NCBI GenBank assembly: GCA_018899795.1
Contig: JAHIHJ010000188.1
Span: forward strand, 1 to 5,915
DNA from: Methanobacteriota archaeon
GTDB lineage: Archaea; Halobacteriota; Methanosarcinia; Methanosarcinales; Methanoperedenaceae
DNA: 5,915 bases
Direction: 5' to 3'
The notes beneath the pieces are model-generated. The model ran no database searches and was not told where the DNA came from. It saw nothing but the letters and a program-made list of their open reading frames with translations. Numbering within the stretch: position 1 is the stretch's first letter; every line of letters begins with the position of its first letter. Shown piece after piece: positions 1 to 5,786 of this stretch. A program made the position numbers and the translations under genes.

Positions 1-1
1 C

Positions 2-661
2 AAAGAGAAAGGATGTAAAATAATAAAAGGCAGCGTATACAGGATCGATGTCGTCAACGGGGCTGTCAAAGGGGTTGTTGTGGATGGAAAGCGTATTGAT
101 TGTGACAGGGTAATATCAACTGTCTCCCCTCACAGCCTTGAAAAAATAATAGATTCAAAGCTTTCAGGAATTGACACTGACATAAATTATCAGGGCACCG
201 CATGTGTTCTTTTTGGACTCCGTGAAAAGGTGATGGATGATATCTACTGGCTTAACATCAAAGGCGATGTCCTTTTCGGAGCCGTGATAGAGCATACCAA
301 CTTCATTCCTGGATCGGATTATGGGGAACATTTGATGTATGTAACTTCTTACTTCCAGAATCCTGAGAGCGTACTGTGGAAAAAGAGTAATGATGAGGTC
401 GCTGAGCTATATCTTAAAGGTCTTGAAAAGCTCTTTCCAGGATTTCGGAAAAATGTTAAATGGTGGCGACTGCGCAGGGATTTGGACACTGCGCCAGTTT
501 ATGAAACAGGGTACGGGAAAAAAGTGCTTCCATATAAGACAAAAATCAAAGGTCTTTACCTTGCAGGTATGTTCTCAGAGGCGAACTATCCTGAGAGGAG
601 CATGAACGGGTCTATTGTTGCAGGGTTTAAGTGTGCTGAAGCGGTGAATAATAGCGAATAA
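2..661 (+). CDS. FAD-dependent oxidoreductase, amine oxidase/protoporphyrinogen oxidase-like, C-terminal part (5' truncated)
   Basis: The frame is open from the first bases of the window, so the gene starts upstream and only about the last 219 residues are seen. The N-terminal dinucleotide-binding motif expected for this family is outside the window. The strand-rich stretch ending in DRVISTVSPHSL (nt 107-142) resembles the segment of COG1232-type flavoproteins where the substrate domain returns to the FAD domain. GLYLAG at nt 551-568, followed by a glycine-containing helix (NGSIVAG), matches the C-terminal FAD-contacting motif of amine oxidase, phytoene desaturase and protoporphyrinogen oxidase relatives. 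The family carries out flavin-dependent redox chemistry in the cytoplasm; the substrate cannot be told from this fragment. Similar proteins occur in polysaccharide clusters, so a role in envelope glycan synthesis is possible but inferred. A GTG at 80 is open in frame but should not be taken as the start, because coding continues upstream of it. Confidence 0.82.
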   Translation, partial: KEKGCKIIKGSVYRIDVVNGAVKGVVVDGKRIDCDRVISTVSPHSLEKIIDSKLSGIDTDINYQGTACVLFGLREKVMDDIYWLNIKGDVLFGAVIEHTNFIPGSDYGEHLMYVTSYFQNPESVLWKKSNDEVAELYLKGLEKLFPGFRKNVKWWRLRRDLDTAPVYETGYGKKVLPYKTKIKGLYLAGMFSEANYPERSMNGSIVAGFKCAEAVNNSE

Positions 662-681
662 GAACAATTATTACGCCTGGC

Positions 682-690
682 TTATAAATA
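682..690 (+). promoter_or_regulatory. Candidate archaeal TATA box, distal, for the S-layer gene
   Basis: TTATAAATA lies 21 bases after the stop of the oxidoreductase gene and is close to the archaeal TATA consensus. Transcription would start about 25 bases downstream, near 708-715, giving a leader of roughly 110 bases before the S-layer ATG at 821. A clear purine-rich BRE upstream is not evident. It competes with the box at 751-758. Confidence 0.4.
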
Positions 691-750
691 GCCGCTTCAA
701 GTGCGATGGCGCATTCATGCTCATGAGTGATTTATTTGAGTAGCAGGGTT

Positions 751-758
751 TTTATACA
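751..758 (+). promoter_or_regulatory. Candidate archaeal TATA box, proximal, for the S-layer gene
   Basis: TTTATACA, preceded by further T residues, would place the transcription start near 780 and give a leader of about 40 bases. The match to the archaeal TATA consensus is fair. The two boxes could be alternatives or both in use; sequence alone does not decide. Confidence 0.4.
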
Positions 759-809
759 TTACAGGTAATCACCATAATTGTACTAAAAACAGTGATAATA
801 ATACCACTA

Positions 810-816
810 AGGTGAT
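810..816 (+). promoter_or_regulatory. Ribosome binding site that fixes the S-layer start
   Basis: AGGTGAT complements the 3' end of archaeal 16S rRNA (…AUCACCUCC). It ends 4 bases before ATG 821. The upstream in-frame GTG at 812 lies inside this motif, so it is very unlikely to be the start; ATG 821 is preferred. Confidence 0.8.
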
Positions 817-820
817 ATGG

Positions 821-3541
821 ATGATCAAGGAGAATATTAACAGAGGTCGTACCTTTGGGGTATCGATCGGAATAACGGTATTGATTTTAATGCTCGTAAT
901 GCCTGTAGATGCGGCGTCTGGCAACAGGGTATGGGAGCAGGGAATGCCGACTGAATATACATGGGATTCGCACAGCTTTGCCGGGTTTTATTATAATCTT
1001 GACGAGAACCTGGGCACTGAGGAGCTTACCATAAGGGATATCAAGAGGACCATAAACAGGGGAGATCTCACTTACAAGACCATGCCTATTGAGGTGGAAT
1101 TCGAATACTCTGGATTCGGCAGGTACCAGGTGATCGGGTTCATGGCTGATAAGTATTTTGCCGGATATTCCCGCAACAGCGCCATATCCAGTAACGAAGC
1201 AATAAGCATTCTTGGCAGCAACCAGCTCCATAAGGTTATCCTTGATGACGACGGAAAACGCGTGATCAATGAAGGGGGTACAATGACGCTGAAAGAAGGA
1301 TATGTGCTTAAAATGACAGAAGTCGATATCAGCGCAGGACCTGGACAGGTAATGGTAACCCTGTTCAAAGACGGGGATGTAGTTGACACCGATGTTGTCG
1401 CCGGCAACGATAACTACATATATGCTGCAACACTGGGGGGGGTGGACGATGTTCCGTTGCTTGGTGTCCACTTTGACTCGGTATTCAGGGGGAGAGAATT
1501 GAACGCGGCATTTGTCAGGGGCGTCTTCCAGATATCTGAATCATTTACACAGGTAAAAAGCGGGGACAGATACGGTGAACTTGAGATAAGCTCAATCAGT
1601 TCCAGTGGGATAGATATGAGCAACCGGAACTCATTATCATTGTCGTCAGGAAATACTGTTGATCTTGTGGGAAACCTGAAAATAGTAGTGGCTGACAGCA
1701 GCACGCTGCGTTTCGCCCTTTCCGTGGAAAGGACTGGCGCGTTCGAGATGAGGGGTACAATATATCCACCGTCAAATCCAAAGACATATGAATGGAACAC
1801 CAGGAACTTCGGTCTTAACATCGGCGGCACGAACCTGGGCTTTTACTATGATATGGACCATGACGTGGGAAAAGAGAAACTAACGATCGAAAGCATTAGC
1901 GGTAGAACCATCCCAAGGGGGAAGTTAAGATACTCAACTTCTGCTGAAGAGGTTAGCTTTGATTACTCGCAATTTGGCACTTATCAGGTTTTAGGGTTCA
2001 TGGTAGACAGGTATTTCGCGGGCTATACTGCAAAAAGCGTGATATCAAACATGGAATCAAAAAGTACGCTCGGCACCCTTCAACTGCATAAAGTCCTTCT
2101 TGATGACGATACAAAGCGCACGCTTTCACAGGGCAGCACTCTGACATTGAAAGAGGGATATGTGCTTAAGATAAAAGACGTAGATATCGGCGCAGGAACT
2201 GGACAGGTATTGATATCATTATTGAAGGATGGGGTAGAAGTGGATTCCGACGTCATAACCGGAAGCGATAGTTACATTTACACTAAAGAGGTTGGCAACG
2301 AAGATGAACTTCCCATAATAGCCGTTCACTTTGATGCGATCTTCAGGGGCAGGGAAATGACCGCAGCTATGGGCAGGGGCGTTTTCCAGATATCTGAGAC
2401 ATTCACATCTGTTAAACCTGGTGACAGGTTCGGGGCAATGGAGGTCGAGGCAGTAACTTCAAGGGGTATTGAAATGGTAAGTGCTAATACACTGGGACTG
2501 TCTTCAGGTAACACAGTGGAGATCATGGGAAATATCAGCTTCAAGGTGGCAAATTCAGGCGATGTAAGATTCTATCCTTTTGTTTATGTTACACCAGACA
2601 TGATTTCAGGTCAGCTTTTAATTGATGCGCCTTCTAAAGCCACTGCTGGCGAGGCTATCAATGTGAAGGTCACAGCAGGAGGAAAACCCGTTGAAGCGGC
2701 ATTTATAACCATTAATTCAGACATGGGGCAGACCGACAGTAATGGTGCGCTTAAACTGACCCTTGAAAAAACCATGAAGGGCGGCACTTATAATATAACG
2801 GCCACCAAACTCGGCTACCAGAAGACCAGCAAAGAACTGGTTGTCCAAGGCTATGTTGAGAACAGGCTGAGCATTGAGGCTCCTGTAAAAGGGAACCAGT
2901 TAGGGAACGTTACTATAAGGGTATTGAATAAAGACATGCCGGTTGCCGGAGCAACTGTGAATTTTGATAATAAGGCTATCGGTGTAACTGATGACGCAGG
3001 CTCCCTTAACTTCATGTTGGAAGATAGCGGGATTCACACGATATTCGCATCAATGACCGGGTTTGTCTCAGTAGCAAGGGACATAGAGGTCAGGGTGCCT
3101 TTTGCTGAGTTCCAGGCTCTTGATATCAGGGTCAATGATGTGATCTTCTCGAATGAAAAAGTAGAAATAAGGGTTAATATCACAAATATTGGAACCAAGG
3201 CAGCTACTCTTCCTGTTGGGCTAATAATCAACAACACAGAGGTGGATTCGATACCAGTGGAAATAGCAGCAGGGGAAGTTAAGGATGTAACTTTCAATAA
3301 AGAAATAGCGCTGCCACCAGGTAATTATACTATCGAAGTGCTCGGGCAGAAGAAACTGGTCGAAGTAAAGGAAGGAGAGTTCAATGTATTCTTGGCTCTT
3401 GGAGCAATAATCGCCATAGGGGCGATAGTGATCTATCTGTTGACCGCAAAAGGCAAGTTAAGTCTTGATATGTTTAAGAAACAGTCTGAGGAAGGCGAAA
3501 TTAAGAACAGTGAAATATGGGATAAAAAGATCATAAAATAA
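821..3541 (+). CDS. S-layer protein with tandem S-layer duplication domains, Ig-like/CARDB-like stalk and C-terminal membrane anchor
   Basis: A 906-residue cell-envelope protein, probably a surface-lattice subunit. A signal peptide has basic residues at 3-10, a hydrophobic core at about 14-27 and likely cleavage after VDA or DAA (31-32). Two homologous domains follow, about 45-310 and 323-590. They share F-YY-D at the start, then Y-F-GY, LHKV-LDDD, LKEGYVLK, GQV, HFD, FRGRE and RGVFQISE, which matches the Methanosarcina S-layer duplication family (PF07752/DUF1608, TIGR01567). The stalk has two Ig-like/carboxypeptidase-regulatory-like modules (594-677, 681-764) and a CARDB-like module (about 765-853). 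One membrane helix (about 857-875) leads to a 30-residue charged tail, with no PGF-type sorting motif. The protein has no cysteine and therefore no CxxCH heme site. All six N-glycosylation sequons (N571, N658, N696, N786, N804, N835) lie from the end of domain 2 onward. Whether it is the main lattice protein or a minor paralog is unknown. Confidence 0.88.
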   Translation: MIKENINRGRTFGVSIGITVLILMLVMPVDAASGNRVWEQGMPTEYTWDSHSFAGFYYNLDENLGTEELTIRDIKRTINRGDLTYKTMPIEVEFEYSGFGRYQVIGFMADKYFAGYSRNSAISSNEAISILGSNQLHKVILDDDGKRVINEGGTMTLKEGYVLKMTEVDISAGPGQVMVTLFKDGDVVDTDVVAGNDNYIYAATLGGVDDVPLLGVHFDSVFRGRELNAAFVRGVFQISESFTQVKSGDRYGELEISSISSSGIDMSNRNSLSLSSGNTVDLVGNLKIVVADSSTLRFALSVERTGAFEMRGTIYPPSNPKTYEWNTRNFGLNIGGTNLGFYYDMDHDVGKEKLTIESISGRTIPRGKLRYSTSAEEVSFDYSQFGTYQVLGFMVDRYFAGYTAKSVISNMESKSTLGTLQLHKVLLDDDTKRTLSQGSTLTLKEGYVLKIKDVDIGAGTGQVLISLLKDGVEVDSDVITGSDSYIYTKEVGNEDELPIIAVHFDAIFRGREMTAAMGRGVFQISETFTSVKPGDRFGAMEVEAVTSRGIEMVSANTLGLSSGNTVEIMGNISFKVANSGDVRFYPFVYVTPDMISGQLLIDAPSKATAGEAINVKVTAGGKPVEAAFITINSDMGQTDSNGALKLTLEKTMKGGTYNITATKLGYQKTSKELVVQGYVENRLSIEAPVKGNQLGNVTIRVLNKDMPVAGATVNFDNKAIGVTDDAGSLNFMLEDSGIHTIFASMTGFVSVARDIEVRVPFAEFQALDIRVNDVIFSNEKVEIRVNITNIGTKAATLPVGLIINNTEVDSIPVEIAAGEVKDVTFNKEIALPPGNYTIEVLGQKKLVEVKEGEFNVFLALGAIIAIGAIVIYLLTAKGKLSLDMFKKQSEEGEIKNSEIWDKKIIK
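1289..1351 (+). repeat. Internal duplication in the S-layer gene, copy 1 (best-conserved segment)
   Basis: This 63-base, in-frame segment encodes the LKEGYVLK…GQV core of S-layer domain 1. It differs from copy 2 at 2147-2209 at 9 of 63 positions by my alignment. The whole domains are clearly related as protein (about 45-310 against 323-590), with about nine extra residues near the start of domain 2. The duplication defines the family rather than being peculiar to this gene. Confidence 0.85.
2147..2209 (+). repeat. Internal duplication in the S-layer gene, copy 2 (best-conserved segment)
   Basis: Partner of the segment at 1289-1351, in the same reading frame and orientation, at the equivalent place in S-layer domain 2. 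The DNA-level similarity is higher here than over the rest of the domains, which suggests strong constraint on this core or local gene conversion. Confidence 0.85.
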
Positions 3542-3561
3542 CAATTTACTTGATGCTATAT

Positions 3562-3566
3562 GGAGG
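3562..3566 (+). promoter_or_regulatory. Ribosome binding site supporting a TTG start
   Basis: GGAGG ends 8 bases before TTG 3575. A TAA stop at 3569-3571 is in frame just upstream, so no earlier start is possible, and the next in-frame ATG (codon 22) would remove much of the first helix. The site therefore decides the TTG start. Confidence 0.8.
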
Positions 3567-3574
3567 ATTAATAT

Positions 3575-3979
3575 TTGAATAACGAAGAAAAGATCCGTTT
3601 ATTGAACGAAGCTTTTGTCCATGAGATCGAAGCCACGATGATATACGTGCGCAACGCCTTCATAATGCCACAGTGCGACCCAAGCAGGGTTACTGAGGCT
3701 ATAGCCATTGATGAGATGAGGCATATGAACTGGCTTGCCGACCTTATCGTGAAGCGCGGCGGGAAGCCCAGTATGGAGCATCAGGAGCTTGATTTCGGTG
3801 GTGATACTCTGAGAAGCCAGCTTGAGCATCAGGTTGTTCATGAGACTGGGGCTATTGAGATGTATAAGAGGCAGATAGGTCTTATCGATGATGATGAAGT
3901 GGTTGGGGTGCTGAAGCACATATTGGATGAGGAGAAGCGGCACAGGAAGGAATTCAGGATGAGGATTGAGAGGATGTGA
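3575..3979 (+). CDS. Ferritin-like di-iron protein (bacterioferritin/rubrerythrin superfamily), TTG start
   Basis: A 134-residue, almost fully helical protein with the four-helix di-iron pattern. E17 and Y24 in helix 1 have the seven-residue spacing of bacterioferritin. Helix 2 carries E47-M-R-H50, helix 3 carries E90 (with Y97 further on) and helix 4 carries E120-x-x-H123 in a DEEKRH context. These would supply a carboxylate/histidine ligand set for two irons, so a role in iron oxidation/storage or peroxide handling in the cytoplasm is likely. M48 follows the helix-2 glutamate, the place of the heme-ligand methionine in bacterioferritin, but heme binding is only a suggestion. It is shorter than typical bacterioferritin (about 158 residues), has a single cysteine and lacks a rubredoxin domain. 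It starts 33 bases after the S-layer stop with no obvious terminator between, so cotranscription is likely. The exact subfamily is uncertain. Confidence 0.85.
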   Translation: MNNEEKIRLLNEAFVHEIEATMIYVRNAFIMPQCDPSRVTEAIAIDEMRHMNWLADLIVKRGGKPSMEHQELDFGGDTLRSQLEHQVVHETGAIEMYKRQIGLIDDDEVVGVLKHILDEEKRHRKEFRMRIERM

Positions 3980-3988
3980 TTTTTTTTT
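3980..3988 (+). terminator. Poly-T transcription terminator after the ferritin-like gene
   Basis: Nine T residues directly follow the TGA stop (3977-3979), the usual form of an archaeal intrinsic terminator. A weak stem (GGGAT 3994-3998 with ATCCC 4007-4011, 8-base loop) lies after the T tract, so it is not a bacterial-style hairpin-then-T terminator. Confidence 0.6.
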
Positions 3989-4020
3989 CTCCGGGGATTT
4001 CGTTTTATCCCGTAGAGAGA

Positions 4021-4087
4021 GTGCGCTGGGCAGGTTATGATTAGGGCAGCAGGTGGCGCATTTCTGGGGGCGCGGCGAGAGGATGGG
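4021..4087 (+). repeat. Imperfect direct repeat, copy 1 (intergenic, G-rich tail)
   Basis: The core at 4021-4064 aligns with 5309-5354 at 36 of 46 columns, including two one-base gaps. It contains exact shared blocks GTTATGATT, GGGCAG and GGCGCATTTC. Both copies run into a G-rich tail ending in GGATGGG (here 4081-4087). This copy lies in the otherwise empty 190-base convergent gap between the ferritin-like gene and yihY. Read on the minus strand it has stops, so it is non-coding. Identity with a known element could not be determined. Confidence 0.65.
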
Positions 4088-4170
4088 TCCGGATAGGGAA
4101 GGTATTTCGCATTTTTCTAATGATGAGGCTGGCTTGCTGTATTATTGCTGATCCTCTCCTTTCATTAACT

Positions 4171-5181
4171 TCATGATTTCTGATCAGATTCATGAGAATG
4201 AATTATGCCATCAGGACAACTTTGTTCGACTTCGTCTAATATTTTGAGATCAATGTTCTCGTAACAGTCACGAGCGCGGCTAATGCTGGCGTTTAATTCA
4301 AAGCCTATTAGCAATACAAGGGAGGCGATATACAACCAGAGCATAACCACAATCAATGTTCCAATGGAACCGTATAATTTGTTGTATTGACCAAAGTTAT
4401 TTACAAAATACGCAAATCCCATTGATGAAATAATGGTAAGTATTGTTGCCAGGGTAGAGCCTGCGGAAATAAAACGGTATTTCATTCGCTTACTTGGCCC
4501 GTAGTAATAGAGAAAGGAAAATGCAAAAAATAAAAGCAAAAGAATGATCAGCCATACTCCGATCTGGATCATGGTAACTGTTAATGATCCTTTAAGCCAT
4601 CCGTATTCAACCAGGATGTTCAGGGCAGTTCCGCTAAAAATAATTAGTAAAACGGAGGCAAAAACCAGGGTGCTTAAAATAGCAACCAGACCAAGCGAAA
4701 TCAATCTTTTTTTCCACTCACTTCGGGTTTCTGTGCTGGAATAAGAGTAGTTAAAAGCAGTCATCATGGCAATAATACCGTTTGTAGAATAATATAAAGA
4801 CAAAGCAAAACCTAATGAAAGTAAACCACTGCGTTGCTGCTTCAAAATATCTTCAATGGTTGATTTAGTTGCCTCAAATGCATTATGGGGCAATAATTCC
4901 TGCAGTAATGTAAAAATCTCATCCTGAAAGTTTTCTATAGGGATGTAAGGAATAAGGGTAAATATAAATATCAATGCAGGAAAAATCGCCATCAAAAAGT
5001 TGAACGCCAAAGAAGAAGCACGCATAGTGATCGCTTCTTTTTGCATAGCTCTTAAAAAATAACTAACAACGTAATACAGGGGTAAACGATCAAAACCAGG
5101 GAAACTGATCTTTTTCGACCATTCTGTAATTAGCACAAATGGGTTTGAGTTAACAATGTATTGTTTAATGTTGAATTTCAT
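4171..5181 (-). CDS. YihY/BrkB-family inner-membrane protein, Bacteroidota-like
   Basis: A 336-residue membrane protein with about six predicted helices (roughly 56-80, 116-140, 160-186, 204-227, 238-262, 272-296) and a hydrophilic C-terminal tail. Family signatures are visible: RASSLAFNFLMAIFPALIF at about 54-72, the Y-x-x-x-YGSIGTLI-x-x-x-LWLY block at 266-284 and GFELNA at 293-298. YihY (once called RNase BN in error) is a conserved membrane family of unsettled function; a transport role has been proposed. Segments such as LIPYIPIENFQDEIF, the LLPHNAFE region and LYYSTNGIIAMM recall Bacteroidota members more than archaeal ones, from memory. The gene is AT-rich (four sampled 60-base lines give 30-45% GC) beside a toxin gene sampled at 55%. 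The ATG overlaps the preceding ORF's TGA as ATGA, and no good Shine-Dalgarno is visible. Transfer from a bacterium is inferred. Confidence 0.85.
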   Translation of the reverse strand: MKFNIKQYIVNSNPFVLITEWSKKISFPGFDRLPLYYVVSYFLRAMQKEAITMRASSLAFNFLMAIFPALIFIFTLIPYIPIENFQDEIFTLLQELLPHNAFEATKSTIEDILKQQRSGLLSLGFALSLYYSTNGIIAMMTAFNYSYSSTETRSEWKKRLISLGLVAILSTLVFASVLLIIFSGTALNILVEYGWLKGSLTVTMIQIGVWLIILLLLFFAFSFLYYYGPSKRMKYRFISAGSTLATILTIISSMGFAYFVNNFGQYNKLYGSIGTLIVVMLWLYIASLVLLIGFELNASISRARDCYENIDLKILDEVEQSCPDGIIHSHESDQKS

Positions 5182-5396
5182 CTTTTTGTACGTATTATTT
5201 TTTCAATCCAGTCATAATAGTAGCTTTTATTCTCAAAAAGTCTTTCTGTTGCTGTTAATACTGCTCTATGTTCTTCTGATGCCAGACTCTTAATATGCAC
5301 ATATTGGGGAGCGCCGGGCTCGTTATGATTTATGGGCAGACGAGGGCGCATTTCATAGGGGGTGGTGGGGGATGGGGTTGATGTCAGTTGCATCAC
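5178..5396 (-). CDS. Hypothetical protein, 72 codons, partly built on the intergenic repeat
   Basis: Not recognised. The GTG at 5396-5394 is followed at once by ATG (5393-5391), either of which could start it. The GTG directly abuts the TGA of the toxin gene (5399-5397), and its own stop overlaps the yihY start as ATGA, which is the strongest argument for a real, coupled gene. Against this, residues 15-30 are read through the repeat copy at 5309-5354, and the first part is rich in proline, serine and threonine. The C-terminal half (about 33-72) is charged and helix-prone, ends in a basic IRTKR, and is AT-rich like yihY (19 of 60 G/C at 5221-5280). It could be the degraded 3' end of a gene imported with yihY, joined to repeat sequence, rather than a working protein. 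No signal peptide, membrane span or known motif is seen. Confidence 0.4.
   Translation of the reverse strand: MMQLTSTPSPTTPYEMRPRLPINHNEPGAPQYVHIKSLASEEHRAVLTATERLFENKSYYYDWIEKIIRTKR
5309..5377 (+). repeat. Imperfect direct repeat, copy 2 (G-rich tail)
   Basis: The core 5309-5354 matches 4021-4064 in the same orientation. The tail to 5377 has G runs at 5358-5362, 5367-5371 and 5374-5377, with another GGG near 5344-5346, so a G-quadruplex on the plus strand is possible. This copy falls inside the 72-codon minus-strand ORF, whereas copy 1 is non-coding. The two copies bracket the AT-rich yihY segment. Confidence 0.65.
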
Positions 5397-5786
5397 TCAA
5401 TCATACCATTCAATTTCATCTTCTTTTTCGGCATGAAGTTGCCATATCCGCATTCCTGGATGAGTCACTTTAATTACTGTTCCCATTCGTTTGATGCTGG
5501 TGTTAAATTCTGGATGATGTAAGAACCGGCGAATGAAGCTGGCCACATCATATTGACCTACAGATAGGCAGACTATACAGTATTTTGAATGGCATAGCTT
5601 ACTCTGGTAAAAACCCAGATCCCGGGTGAAAAACGTCATCGAACGGTGTCGATGCAGGAGCGGTATTATGGCTTCATCCTTCATTCCCCGGCTGCCGATA
5701 TCATGACCGATCTGGCGAACCTGGATACGACGACTTCGCAGTAGCTGCCGCTGGTTTTCTGGTATATTTTCGTCCAGCCTCAGCAA
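5397..5786 (-). CDS. DUF5615/PIN-like toxin nuclease of a toxin-antitoxin pair
   Basis: About 129 residues. The opening LRLDENIP places D5 and E6 where PIN-like DUF5615 (COG4634) proteins have their first acidic residues. GMKDEAI supplies D37/E38 and FFTRDLGF supplies D56, the next expected acidic positions. The C-terminal part (SFIRRFLHHPEF…RMGTVIKVTH) follows a longer DUF5615 subgroup from memory. Members are predicted ribonucleases acting as toxins with DUF433 antitoxins, and such an ORF lies just upstream. The start is unusual: a TGA at 5801-5799 closes the frame, leaving TTG at 5786 or CTG at 5783, with no ATG near the N-terminus (next Met is codon 35) and no clear Shine-Dalgarno. It overlaps the antitoxin frame by 86 bases, suggesting coupling or a local deletion. 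Function rests on family resemblance. Confidence 0.78.
   Translation of the reverse strand: MLRLDENIPENQRQLLRSRRIQVRQIGHDIGSRGMKDEAIIPLLHRHRSMTFFTRDLGFYQSKLCHSKYCIVCLSVGQYDVASFIRRFLHHPEFNTSIKRMGTVIKVTHPGMRIWQLHAEKEDEIEWYD

Noticed and set aside
682..720. Third copy of the intergenic repeat upstream of the S-layer gene
   Set aside because: Only a short GGCGCATT-CAT resemblance is present; the GTTATGATT and GGGCAG blocks are missing, so chance is sufficient.
812..820. GTG at 812 as start of the S-layer protein
   Set aside because: The GTG lies inside the AGGTGAT ribosome binding site; ATG 821 has correct placement and gives a normal signal peptide.
887..1830. Several long open frames on the minus strand opposite the S-layer gene
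   Set aside because: They have no ribosome binding sites or recognisable domains, and lie opposite a well-supported coding frame with clear repeated domains. They are shadows of its codon composition.
821..3541. S-layer/multiheme cytochrome fusion, as known in anaerobic methane-oxidising archaea
   Set aside because: The translated protein contains no cysteine, so no CxxCH heme site exists.
3991..4013. Stem-loop acting as terminator for the minus-strand yihY gene
   Set aside because: The stem is only five base pairs plus a bulge and is not followed by a T tract on the minus strand; it lies over 150 bases beyond the yihY stop.
4136..4173. Short ORF overlapping the yihY stop on the minus strand (MKLMKGEDQQ)
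   Set aside because: Ten codons only, ending at once in a stop, with no matching context; it cannot be supported as a gene.
4021..5377. Insertion sequence or transposon carrying yihY
   Set aside because: No transposase, no terminal inverted repeats and no exact short target duplication could be seen; the flanking repeats are direct and imperfect.
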